Below, piece after piece: positions 52,186 to 60,092 of a stretch of 64,000 nt of DNA. A program made the translations under genes and the position numbers. This stretch comes from JAKACA01 sp963769255 (GTDB lineage Bacteria; Actinomycetota; Acidimicrobiia; Acidimicrobiales; Bog-793), in assembly GCA_963769255.1 (NCBI GenBank), contig CAVYKV010000003.1, positions 1 through 64,000 of the forward strand, given 5' to 3'. A model generated the notes under the pieces. That model did no database searches. It was given only the letters and a program-made list of their open reading frames with translations, and was not told the origin of the DNA. Numbering within the stretch: position 1 is the stretch's first letter; the number at the start of each line of letters is the position of its first letter.

Positions 52186-53397
52186 GTGCACGTCTGCCCC
52201 GACCCGCGCAACCGGGATTACGCCGCCATCGCCTCGGCGATGGATCGCTACCCGTCGTACCGGCACGACCGTCCGGCCTGGTACCACCTCATGGAGACGG
52301 TCCTCGTGGTGGTGCGGGCCGAGAACGGTCTGACCGGGGTGGGCCAGACGAACGGCGGGAGGGCGACCGAGGCCATCGTGCAGGGACACCTCGGCCCGCT
52401 CGTGCGTGGGCGGGAGGTGGCCGGGCCGGAGGCCGTCGAGACGCTGTGGGGCGTCATGCACGACTCGATGCTCGTCTTCGGGTCGTCGGGCGTGGCTCGC
52501 ATGGCGATCTCGGCCGTCGACATCGCCGTCTGGGATCTGCTGGGGAAGCACCGTGAGGTGCCCGTCCACGAGCTGCTGGGAGGGGCGCGGCGGCGGCAGG
52601 TGCCTGCCTATGCCACGACCACGAACGTGAGGCCGGCCAAGGAACAGGAGTTCCACGGCGGGAAGCTCTCCGCCCTGGTCGGACCATGGGACGAGCCGGC
52701 CCGCGTCGAGGAGTGGTTGCGCTCGCTCGAGGCAGAGCGGAGGCTGGTGGGCGACGACTTCCCGCTCATGATCGACGCCTGGATGGGCTGGGAGCTCGGC
52801 TTCGCCGTCGAGATGCTCCCCCGCCTCGCTCAGCTCGACATCGCCTGGCTGGAGGAGCCGTTCCCACCGGCCGACCTCGACAGCTATGCCGCCCTCGGCG
52901 GCGAGGCCGCCCGGCACGGCGTCCGCATCGCCGCCGGCGAGCACCACTCGTCCCTCCTCGAGAGCAGGCAGCTCCTCGCCACCGGCGCCATCCAGATCCT
53001 GCAGCCCGACGTGCGATGGTGCGGCGGCGTCACGGAGCTTCGCCGGATCATCGCCATGGCGAGGCAGGCCGCCGTGCCCGTCTACCCCCATTTCGGCGGG
53101 GAGATCTGGGCACTCCACGTCCTCGCCGCGAGCGACGGCTGCGAGTTGGCGGAGTGGTACGTGGACAGTGACGACGGCCTCGACGGCCCCCACGTCACCG
53201 ACGGCACCGACGTCACCGACGTCACCGACGGCCCCGACGGCACCGACGGCACCGACGGCACCGACGGGCCCAACCCGGCGAGGCCGGCCGAGGCGGCTCC
53301 CGGCGTCCGGGTGACCGGCGCTCCCGTTCCCGAGACGGGCTTCCTGACGGTGCCCGACACGCCGGGACTCGGGGTCGAGGTCAGCTGGCAAGGCTGA
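52186..53397 (+). CDS. Enolase-superfamily dehydratase, L-rhamnonate dehydratase-like
   Basis: A 403-residue sugar-acid dehydratase-like enzyme. SAVDIAVWDLLGKHREVPVH ends the capping domain; the barrel has FHGGKLSALVGPWDEPARVE, the Asp ligand in LMIDAWMGWELG, Glu in WLEEPFPPADLD, Glu-His in AAGEHHSS and QPDVRWCGGVTELR, all in the spacing of rhamnonate dehydratases. A 72-base run of 9-base repeats inserts VTD/GTD units after DGLDGPH near the C-terminus, in a loop. The first canonical start, GTG 52186, cuts off the first beta-strand (FRIQAVEV); the frame is open back to a stop at 52135 and the only other candidate is ATT 52147. Pathway unclear; next to a PaaX-type regulator. Confidence 0.8.
   Translation: MHVCPDPRNRDYAAIASAMDRYPSYRHDRPAWYHLMETVLVVVRAENGLTGVGQTNGGRATEAIVQGHLGPLVRGREVAGPEAVETLWGVMHDSMLVFGSSGVARMAISAVDIAVWDLLGKHREVPVHELLGGARRRQVPAYATTTNVRPAKEQEFHGGKLSALVGPWDEPARVEEWLRSLEAERRLVGDDFPLMIDAWMGWELGFAVEMLPRLAQLDIAWLEEPFPPADLDSYAALGGEAARHGVRIAAGEHHSSLLESRQLLATGAIQILQPDVRWCGGVTELRRIIAMARQAAVPVYPHFGGEIWALHVLAASDGCELAEWYVDSDDGLDGPHVTDGTDVTDVTDGPDGTDGTDGTDGPNPARPAEAAPGVRVTGAPVPETGFLTVPDTPGLGVEVSWQG
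53194..53265. repeat. Eight tandem 9-base units (GGCACCGAC / GTCACCGAC) inside the dehydratase gene
   Basis: Eight in-frame units, the last three identical, encode VTD, GTD and GPD triplets. The length is a multiple of three, so the reading frame is kept. Confidence 0.9.
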
Positions 53398-53417
53398 CCG
53401 GCACGTACCATCCTGCA

Positions 53418-54317
53418 ATGGGGCGGCGCCGAGGCGGCGAGAGCACGGGCGCCGCCGCGATCGCCCCGCCCGGAGCGAGAGAGGCCGCCGGCCCTGCGCG
53501 GAGCGCACGGGCCCTTCTGCTCACGGTCCTCGGCGAGTTCGTCCTCCCGAGTGGGACCGGAGCCTTCACGTCGACGCTCATCGAGGCCTTGGCCCTCCTC
53601 GGCGTGACAACGAACACCGGCCGCCAGGCCGTCGCCCGCGGTGCCGAGGCCGGCTGGCTGCAGCCGAACCGGCACGGCCGCCGCACCTACTGGCAGCTGA
53701 CCGACAGGGGCACACGTCTCCTCGGTGAGGGCACGGAGCGCATCTACAGCTTCGGCACGACGACGCCCCGGTGGGACGGACGATGGGTCCTGCTGCTCGT
53801 CCCGGTCCCCGAGACGGCTCACCACCTCCGCTACCGCCTGCGGACGAGGCTCGGGTGGGCGGGCTTCGCCCCCATCGGACCGGGCGACTGGATCAGCCCT
53901 TGGCCCGAGCGGGCCGCCGAGGGGTGGCGCGTGCTGGAAGACCTCGGCCTCGCCGGTTCTGCGAAGTCGTTCGTGGGCGTTCTGCAACCGTCGGAGGATC
54001 TCCGGGGGATGGTTGCCGAGGCCTGGTCGCTCACCGAGCTCGAGGCGGATTACGAGCACTTCATCGCTTCGCACGGCCGCCGACCCCCGAAGACTCCCGA
54101 CGACGCCTTCGTCGCCCTCACGAATCTCGTGCACGAGTGGCGCATCTTCCCCGGGCGGGATCCCGATCTCCCCGCTGATCTCCTCCCGGCCCACTGGAGC
54201 GGTCACGAGGCCGCTGCCACCTTCCACCGCCTCCACGAAGCGTGGGCCTCCACGGCCCGAGCCTGGTGGGACGACCAACTTGCTACAACTAATTCACAGT
54301 CTGTGAACAATCTGTAG
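53418..54317 (+). CDS. PaaX-family transcriptional regulator
   Basis: A 299-residue PaaX-type repressor. Residues 28-95 are the winged helix (RALLLTVLGEFVLPSGTG, LGVTTNTGRQAVARGAEAG, RRTYWQLTDRGTRLL), followed by the central WDGRWVLLLVPVPE domain, the LGWAGFAPIGPGDWISP segment and the C-terminal VHEWRIFPGRDPDLPADLLP region. PaaX proteins bind aryl-CoA thioesters such as phenylacetyl-CoA. Standing directly upstream of boxC and boxB, this copy probably responds to benzoyl-CoA. The stop lies inside the predicted boxC promoter. Confidence 0.9.
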   Translation: MGRRRGGESTGAAAIAPPGAREAAGPARSARALLLTVLGEFVLPSGTGAFTSTLIEALALLGVTTNTGRQAVARGAEAGWLQPNRHGRRTYWQLTDRGTRLLGEGTERIYSFGTTTPRWDGRWVLLLVPVPETAHHLRYRLRTRLGWAGFAPIGPGDWISPWPERAAEGWRVLEDLGLAGSAKSFVGVLQPSEDLRGMVAEAWSLTELEADYEHFIASHGRRPPKTPDDAFVALTNLVHEWRIFPGRDPDLPADLLPAHWSGHEAAATFHRLHEAWASTARAWWDDQLATTNSQSVNNL

Positions 54318-54320
54318 GAT
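54293..54320 (+). promoter_or_regulatory. Probable box operon promoter with operator palindrome
   Basis: TTCACAG-T-CTGTGAA (54293-54307) is a dyad with perfect seven-base arms. Its left arm doubles as a -35 box (TTCACA), and TAGGAT at 54315-54320 lies 16 bases further, a possible -10 box. A repressor on the dyad would cover the promoter; the PaaX-type protein just upstream is the obvious candidate. Confidence 0.5.
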
Positions 54321-54353
54321 CTCCCGAACGAGACAGGGAGGGGAGGGGGAGCG

Positions 54354-56003
54354 CTGATCGACTTCGAACGGACCCCGGGCTCCTACCGCCACTGGCGGCT
54401 CTCCGTCGACGGCCCCGTGGCGACGGCCATGCTCGCCGCGCAGCCCGGTGGCGGCCTCGGCGACTACGACTTGAAGAGCAACTCCTACGATCTCGCCGTC
54501 GACATCGAGCTGGCCGACCTGGTGCAACGGCTGCGTTTCGAACACCCGGAGGTCGGCGCCGTCGTCGTGACAGGCGGCCTCGACAAGGTCTTCTGCGCCG
54601 GGGCGAACATCCAGATGCTGGCGAGCGCCAGCCATCATCACAAGGTCAATTTCTGCAAGTTCACGAACGAGACCCGCCTCGCCATCGAAGACTCCTCCTC
54701 CCACTCCGGACAGGTCTGGCTGGCCGCCGTGAACGGCACGGCCGCTGGCGGCGGGTACGAGCTGGCGATGGCATGCGACGAGATCGTCCTCGTCGACGAC
54801 CGCAGCTCCGCCGTCTCGCTCCCGGAGGTCGCCCTCCTCGGCGTCCTCCCCGGCACCGGCGGGCTGACCCGCCTCGTCGACAAGCGCCACGTGCGCCGCG
54901 ATCTCGCCGACGTCTTCTCCACCCGGGCCGAGGGCGTGAAGGGGGAGCAGGCGCTCGCCTGGGGGCTCGTCGACTCCCTGGCTCCCCGCAGCCGCTTCGA
55001 CGAGCACGTCCGGGAGCGGGCACTCGCCCGGGCGGCCGAGTCGGACCGGCCGGCGGCGGCCGAAGGCGTCCACCTGGAGGCGCTCTCGCCGACGGTCGCC
55101 GCCGACTCGATCCGCTATCGCCATGTCGCCGTCGATCTCGATCGCTCCCTCGGCACGGCAGAGATCACGCTCTCTGTTCCTGGTGGGTCGGCCGAGGCTG
55201 GACCGGCCGGGGACGAGCACGAGGAGACGGCCGACTGGTGGTTCCTCCGCGCCTGTCGGGAGCTCGACGACGCCATGCTCCGCCTCCGCTTCAACGAACC
55301 GGAGGCCGGTACGTGGGTCATCCGGACGCGTGGCGACCCGGACGACGTCGTGGAAGCCGAGCGTCTTCTGGAGGCAAAGAGGGAGGCGAAGACGGACTGG
55401 CTGCTGCGGGAGATACGGCTCTACTGGAAGCGCACGCTGCAGCGCCTCGACCTCTCCGCCCGCACGATCGTCGCCCTCGTCGAGCCGGGCTCCTGCTTCG
55501 CCGGCACGCTGGCGGAGCTCGTCCTCGGCGCCGACCGCAGCTACGTCCTCGACGACCCGGCGGCGACAGTGGGCGCTGGCATCACCCTGACGGCTGCGAA
55601 CGACGGCTGGTACCCCATGTGCAATGGGATCAGCCGTCTCGAGAGCCGCTTCTGGGGCCGCCCGGACGACCTGGCGGCCGCACGCCGATGCGAGGACGGG
55701 CGGCACGGCGCCGAGGAGGCGCTGGCACGCGGGCTCGTCACGGCCGTCTACGACGACATCGACTGGGCCGACGAGATCCGGCTGCTCCTGGAGGAACGGG
55801 CTGCCTTCTCGCCCGACGCCGTCACGGGCATGGAGGCCAACCTGCGATGGGCCGGCCCCGAGACGATGGCCTCGAAGATCTTCGGCCGTCTGACCGCCTG
55901 GCAGAACTGGATCTTCCAGCGCCCCAACGCATCCGGGCCCGAGGGGGCGCTCCGCCGCTACGGCACGGGCTCCCGGCCGAGCTATGACAGGACGCGGGTT
56001 TGA
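54354..56003 (+). CDS. boxC: Benzoyl-CoA-dihydrodiol lyase BoxC
   Basis: A 549-residue enzyme of the aerobic benzoyl-CoA (box) pathway that opens the oxidised ring of benzoyl-CoA. Two crotonase-like halves are seen: the first with GGLDKVFCAGANIQMLASAS, KVNFCKFTNETR, IEDSSSHSGQVWLAA and VNGTAAGGGYELAMACDEIV, the second from residue 290 with WFLRACRELDDAMLRLRFNE and GSCFAGTLAELVLGADR. N-terminal FERTPGSYRHWRLSVDGPVA matches BoxC only if translation begins before the first GTG (54417). The only start after the in-frame stop at 54315 is CTG 54354, preceded by a very strong GGAGGGGGAG; I chose it. Confidence 0.88.
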   Translation: MIDFERTPGSYRHWRLSVDGPVATAMLAAQPGGGLGDYDLKSNSYDLAVDIELADLVQRLRFEHPEVGAVVVTGGLDKVFCAGANIQMLASASHHHKVNFCKFTNETRLAIEDSSSHSGQVWLAAVNGTAAGGGYELAMACDEIVLVDDRSSAVSLPEVALLGVLPGTGGLTRLVDKRHVRRDLADVFSTRAEGVKGEQALAWGLVDSLAPRSRFDEHVRERALARAAESDRPAAAEGVHLEALSPTVAADSIRYRHVAVDLDRSLGTAEITLSVPGGSAEAGPAGDEHEETADWWFLRACRELDDAMLRLRFNEPEAGTWVIRTRGDPDDVVEAERLLEAKREAKTDWLLREIRLYWKRTLQRLDLSARTIVALVEPGSCFAGTLAELVLGADRSYVLDDPAATVGAGITLTAANDGWYPMCNGISRLESRFWGRPDDLAAARRCEDGRHGAEEALARGLVTAVYDDIDWADEIRLLLEERAAFSPDAVTGMEANLRWAGPETMASKIFGRLTAWQNWIFQRPNASGPEGALRRYGTGSRPSYDRTRV

Positions 56004-56034
56004 TCAGAATGGGCGCTGACGAGGATAGATTACT

Positions 56035-57438
56035 ATGAGCAACGTCGAGCTGGACGAGCCGATCCCCAACAACGTCGGGCTCTCCTCCGACCGGCGGCTG
56101 CAGCGGGCGCTCGAGGGCTGGCAGCCGAGGTTCATCGACTGGTGGCGGCAGCTTGGCCCGGCGCGGTACCAGGACCGCGACGTCTACCTGCGCACGGCCG
56201 TCTCGGTCGGCCGGGACGGCTGGGCGAACTTCGACTACGTGCGCATGCCGGAGTACCGCTGGGGCATCTTCCTCGCCGAGCCGGAGCCGGACCGCCGCGT
56301 GGGATTCGGCGACCATGTCGGCGAGCCCGTCTGGCAGGACGTGCCCGGCGAGCTGCGCTCGGAGCTGCGACGCCTCGTCGTCGTGCAGGGCGACACGGAG
56401 CCGGCCTCCGTCGAGCAACAGCGCCACCTCTGCGACACGGCGCCCAGCCTCTACGACCTCCGCAACCTCCTGCAGGTGAACGTGGAAGAGGGCCGCCACC
56501 TCTGGGCCATGGTCTATCTCCTGCACCGCTACTTCGGTGGCGACGGGAGGGACGAGGCCGACGAGCTCCTCGAGCGCCACTCCGGCGACATCGACCACCC
56601 CCGCATCCTCGGAGCCTTCAACGAGCCGACGCCCGACTGGCTGAGCTTCTTCATGTTCACGTACTTCACCGACCGTGACGGCAAGTTCCAACTGGCTTCG
56701 TTGGCCGAGAGCGGCTTCGACCCGTTGGCACGTACCTGCCAATTCATGCTGAAGGAAGAAGCCCATCACATGTTCGTGGGAGCCGGCGGCGTCGGCCGCG
56801 TCGTGCAGCGCACGGTGGAACTCATGCGTGAGCACGACACGGCCGACGTGGCGCCCTACGGCGGCATCAACGTCGACACCTTGCAGCGGTACGTGAACCT
56901 GCACTTCAGCGTCTCGATGGACCTCTTCGGCGCCGAGACGTCCACCAACGCCGCCAACTACTTCGCCGCCGGGCTGAAGGGGCGCTTCCAGGAGTCGACC
57001 CGTGACGACGACCACCGGCTGAAGGACTCCGCCGTCGAGGTGCCCGTCGTGGAGGGAACGGCCGTCTCGAGCGCGGCCGTACCCGAGCTGTCGGCCCTCA
57101 ACCTCGTGCTGCGCAACGACTACACCGCCGACTGCCAGAACGGCGTCGACCGCTGGAACCGCATGCTCGCCACCGTGGGGGCTGAGCTGACGCTCCCGCA
57201 CGCCGGCTTCCACCGGGGAGTCGGCGTCTTCGCCGGCAGCCACGTCACACCGGACGGGCGTCTCGTCCCGGCGGAGGAATGGGAGGCCGGTGCCTTCCTC
57301 CCGACCGATGCGGACCGGGCGCACGTCACCTCGCTCATGCGGCCCGTGACCGAACGCGGGAGGATGGCGAGCTGGCTGGCGCCGCCCGCCAGCGGCATCC
57401 ATGCCAAGCCGCTGGACTTCGAGTACGTCCGCCTCTAG
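56035..57438 (+). CDS. boxB: Benzoyl-CoA 2,3-epoxidase subunit BoxB
   Basis: A 467-residue di-iron oxygenase component. It begins VELDEPIPNNVGLSSDRRLQ and contains the iron-ligand helices NVEEGRHLWAMVYLLHR and FMLKEEAHHMFVG, with further acidic ligands between them; the FYTD-like FMFTYFTDRDGKFQ is also typical. BoxB epoxidises benzoyl-CoA with O2 and needs the reductase BoxA, which is not in this window. ATG 56035 starts 31 bases after boxC. Confidence 0.92.
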   Translation: MSNVELDEPIPNNVGLSSDRRLQRALEGWQPRFIDWWRQLGPARYQDRDVYLRTAVSVGRDGWANFDYVRMPEYRWGIFLAEPEPDRRVGFGDHVGEPVWQDVPGELRSELRRLVVVQGDTEPASVEQQRHLCDTAPSLYDLRNLLQVNVEEGRHLWAMVYLLHRYFGGDGRDEADELLERHSGDIDHPRILGAFNEPTPDWLSFFMFTYFTDRDGKFQLASLAESGFDPLARTCQFMLKEEAHHMFVGAGGVGRVVQRTVELMREHDTADVAPYGGINVDTLQRYVNLHFSVSMDLFGAETSTNAANYFAAGLKGRFQESTRDDDHRLKDSAVEVPVVEGTAVSSAAVPELSALNLVLRNDYTADCQNGVDRWNRMLATVGAELTLPHAGFHRGVGVFAGSHVTPDGRLVPAEEWEAGAFLPTDADRAHVTSLMRPVTERGRMASWLAPPASGIHAKPLDFEYVRL

Positions 57439-57447
57439 GGAGTCTCC

Positions 57448-58933
57448 ATGGCATTCAACGCCGCCCGCTGGCTCGTGGACCGCCACGTCGAGAAGGGCTT
57501 GGCCGACAACGTCGCCTTCTGGAGCGGCGGGCGGCCGCTCACCTACGGCGACCTGCAGGCCGCCACCCACAGGGCGGCCGGGCACCTCACCGGCGCCGGT
57601 GTCGCACCTGGCGACCGGGTGCTCATGGTCGTGTGCGACGAGCCCGCCTTCCCCGCCGTCTTCCTCGGCGCCATGCGCATGGGGGCCATCCCCGTCCCCG
57701 CCTCGACAATGCTGCGGCCCGACGAGCTGGGGGCCGTCGCGGCCGACTCGGGAGCGTCCGCCGTCGTCGTGTCGGCGCGCTTCGCCGGGCACCTCGACGT
57801 CGTGGCGGCCGGAGCCTCCGTGCGGGCGGCAATCGTCCTCGGCCCCGTCTCCGGGGAGGACGGCCAACTCCCCGACGTCCTGTACTGGCCCTCGCTCCTC
57901 GAGGGGGCGTCCGGCGAGACCGATGCCGACGCCGACGCCAAGACCGCCGAGACCGCCGAGACCGACGAGACCGATCCGGCCTTCTGGCTCTACAGCTCCG
58001 GCACGACCGGCACCCCGAAGGGCGCCATCCATCGCCACGGGGACGTCAAAGTCGTGGCCGACACCTACGCCCGCAGCGTGCTCGGCATCGCCCCGGGCGA
58101 CATCTGCTACTCCGCCGACCCCGCCACGGGCCGCCGAGCTCCTCGCCACGCACCGCCCGACGCTGTTCTTCGCCCCGCCCGGCTTTTGTGCAGCCATGGC
58201 CGACGCCGGCCTCGACCCCGGCACCTTCGAGACCGTGAGACTCACGGTGACGGCCGGCGAGGCACTCCCGGCGGAGCTCATGCGGCGCTTCACGGCCCGC
58301 TTCGGGACGGAGATGCTCGACGGCATCGGTTCGACGGAGGCGCTCCACATCTTCTGCTCGAACCACCCCGGCGACGTGCGCCCGGGTACCTCCGGCCGCC
58401 CGGTCGAGGGGTACGAGCTGCGCCTCCTCGACGACGAGGGCACGGAGGTCTTCGAGCCGGACACGCCGGGGAACCTGTGGGTGCGGGGCGGCTCCGTGGC
58501 GGCGGGGTACTGGCAGCGCCCCGAGATCACGGCGTCGACCTTCGTCGACGGCTGGCTGCGCACCGGCGACGTCTACCTGCGCTCCGCCGACGGCTACTAC
58601 ACCTTCTACGGCCGCAACAGCGACATGATCAAGGCAGGCGGCATCTGGGTGTCGCCTGCCGAGGTGGAGTCCGTGCTCATCGAGCACCCCGACGTCATGG
58701 AGGCGGCCGTCGTGGCGGGCACCGACCGGGACGAGCTGGAGACCGTGGTCGCCTTCGTCGTCGCCCGCCCGGGCTGCACCGTCGATCCCGGAGCGATCGA
58801 GGCGCACTGCCGGGAGCGCATGGCCTCGTTCAAGCGTCCAAGGGAGGTGCACGCCGTCGACTCCCTCCCGAAGACCGCCACGGGGAAGATCAAGCGCTAC
58901 GCCCTCCGCGAGATGCTCGCCGCCGAGGCGTGA
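57448..58933 (+). pseudogene. Benzoate-CoA ligase, internal deletion with frameshift
   Basis: ATG 57448 opens an AMP-forming acyl-CoA ligase of the benzoate type: NAARWLVDRHVEKGLADNVA, FWLYSSGTTGTPKGAIHRHG (P-loop) and LGIAPGDICYSA in frame 1. At 58117-58132 the sequence jumps to AAELLATHRPTLFFAPPGF in frame 2 and continues normally through GSTEALHIF, GYWQRPEITASTF, the hinge, and PKTATGKIKRYALREML to the stop. The normal segment between YSA and AELL, about 30-35 residues (the KLFFAYGLGN region that shapes the substrate pocket), is missing. A low-complexity run of D/E/T/A codons (57916-57976) precedes the P-loop. As written, no active ligase can be made. Confidence 0.8.
57916..57976. repeat. 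Low-complexity GACCG/GCCGA run inside the ligase gene
   Basis: Imperfect short repeats encode alternating Glu/Asp, Thr and Ala just before the ATP-binding loop of the benzoate-CoA ligase, in the linker where family members vary. Confidence 0.6.
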
Positions 58934-59703
58934 GCCGCCTCCTCGTTGGCGGCGGGGAGATCGAGTACGAAGCGATCCCCGGCCGGCAGCCGGCGATCGT
59001 CTTCCTGCACGAAGGGCTCGGGTCGATGGGTCTCTGGCGCGACTTCCCAGGGCGCCTGTGCGAGGCGACGGGCGCCGCCGGCCTCGTCTGGTCGCGGCAC
59101 GGCTACGGCGGCTCGGAGGCGATGGCCCGCCGGCGGACACCGGACTACATGCACCACGAGGCCCTCGTGGTCCTTCCGGAGCTGCTCGCCGCCCGCGGCC
59201 TCGACGACGTCGTCCTCGTCGGTCACAGCGACGGCGCCTCCATCGCCCTCATCGCCGCAGCCGTCCGCACGTCGGTGCGGGGCGTGGTGGCGATCGCACC
59301 CCACCTCTTCGTGGAGGAGCGCTCCGTCGAGAGCATCGCCGCCGCCCGCCTTCGCTACGAGGGTGGGGATCTCCGCCAGCGTCTGGCCCGCCATCACGAG
59401 GACGTCGACGCCACCTTCTACGGCTGGAACGACATCTGGCTCAGCCCGGAGTTCCGGGACTGGTCGATCGAGGAGTACCTCCCGGCGATCCACTGCCCCG
59501 TTCTCGTCGTGCAGGCCGAGGACGACCCGTACGGGACCACCGAGCAGGTCGACCGGATCGAGCGAGGAGCCGGCGGCCCGGTCACGACGCTCGTCCTCGT
59601 CACCGGCGGCCACGCCCCCCATGCCGCCGCACCGGAAGGCGTGCTGGGAGCGGCCCAGCACTTCTACGTCGGGGTCTCCGGAGGCGACTCGGTCAGCTCG
59701 TAG
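58930..59703 (+). CDS. Alpha/beta hydrolase of the box operon
   Basis: A 257-residue alpha/beta hydrolase. VFLHEGLGSMGLWRDFP is the oxyanion region, SRHGYGGSEA the turn, VLVGHSDGASIALIAAA the nucleophile elbow, VVQAEDDPYGT the Asp and TGGHAPH the His. GTG 58930 overlaps the ligase stop by four bases. Similar hydrolases accompany box genes and are thought to act on the lactone or ester formed downstream of ring opening, comparable to 3-oxoadipate enol-lactonase; substrate not proven. Its end overlaps the convergent PPOX gene by about 40 bases. Confidence 0.82.
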   Translation: MSRLLVGGGEIEYEAIPGRQPAIVFLHEGLGSMGLWRDFPGRLCEATGAAGLVWSRHGYGGSEAMARRRTPDYMHHEALVVLPELLAARGLDDVVLVGHSDGASIALIAAAVRTSVRGVVAIAPHLFVEERSVESIAAARLRYEGGDLRQRLARHHEDVDATFYGWNDIWLSPEFRDWSIEEYLPAIHCPVLVVQAEDDPYGTTEQVDRIERGAGGPVTTLVLVTGGHAPHAAAPEGVLGAAQHFYVGVSGGDSVSS

Positions 59704-60059
59704 AAGACCGTCGTGTACCCGCGGAGCCGGTGCGCCCAGGGGACGAGCCGGCCCTGCAGGACGGGGTACTTGCGGGCGAGCCGCTGGAAGGCGGCGGCCG
59801 CCTCGTCGCCGTCCAGCACACGGGCCACGGCGCCGCTCGCCGGACCGGTGGGTGTGCCGCGGATCGTGGACGGGGCGATGCGGAGATGGGGATCACGCCG
59901 GTGGCGTTTCGCCTTGCCCGACGTGGACCAGGTGCGGACATAGGCATGGTCGCCCTCGACGGCGACGTGCACCGCCGTCGGCACTCCGGTGCCGTCGCGA
60001 CGAAACCTCGTCAGGACCACGGTCCGCTCCGTTCGGAGCCGGTCGAAGGAAGTGGTCAT
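59664..60059 (-). CDS. PPOX-class F420-dependent family protein
   Basis: A 131-residue split-beta-barrel protein: RTVVLTRFRRDGTGVPTAVH, VEGDHAYVRTWSTSGKAKRH and LRIAPSTIRGTPTG are the strands and basic loop of the actinobacterial PPOX (pyridoxamine 5'-phosphate oxidase-like) subgroup that mostly binds F420, FMN or haem. ATG 60059 has GGAGGAG upstream. Substrate unknown; it is a monocistronic gene converging on the box operon. Confidence 0.8.
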   Translation of the reverse strand: MTTSFDRLRTERTVVLTRFRRDGTGVPTAVHVAVEGDHAYVRTWSTSGKAKRHRRDPHLRIAPSTIRGTPTGPASGAVARVLDGDEAAAAFQRLARKYPVLQGRLVPWAHRLRGYTTVFYELTESPPETPT

Positions 60060-60092
60060 GGCTCTCCTCCTTCCTCGGTCAGAGACACATCC

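Noticed and set aside
51892..53508. A 538-codon open frame on the minus strand with VGAVGAVGD repeats
   Set aside because: It is the mirror of the dehydratase gene and its 9-base repeats; the plus-strand frame has catalytic motifs.
55822..58563. A 913-codon open frame on the minus strand
   Set aside because: It is antisense to boxB and the ligase gene, has a repetitive G/V/H/D-rich composition and matches no family pattern.
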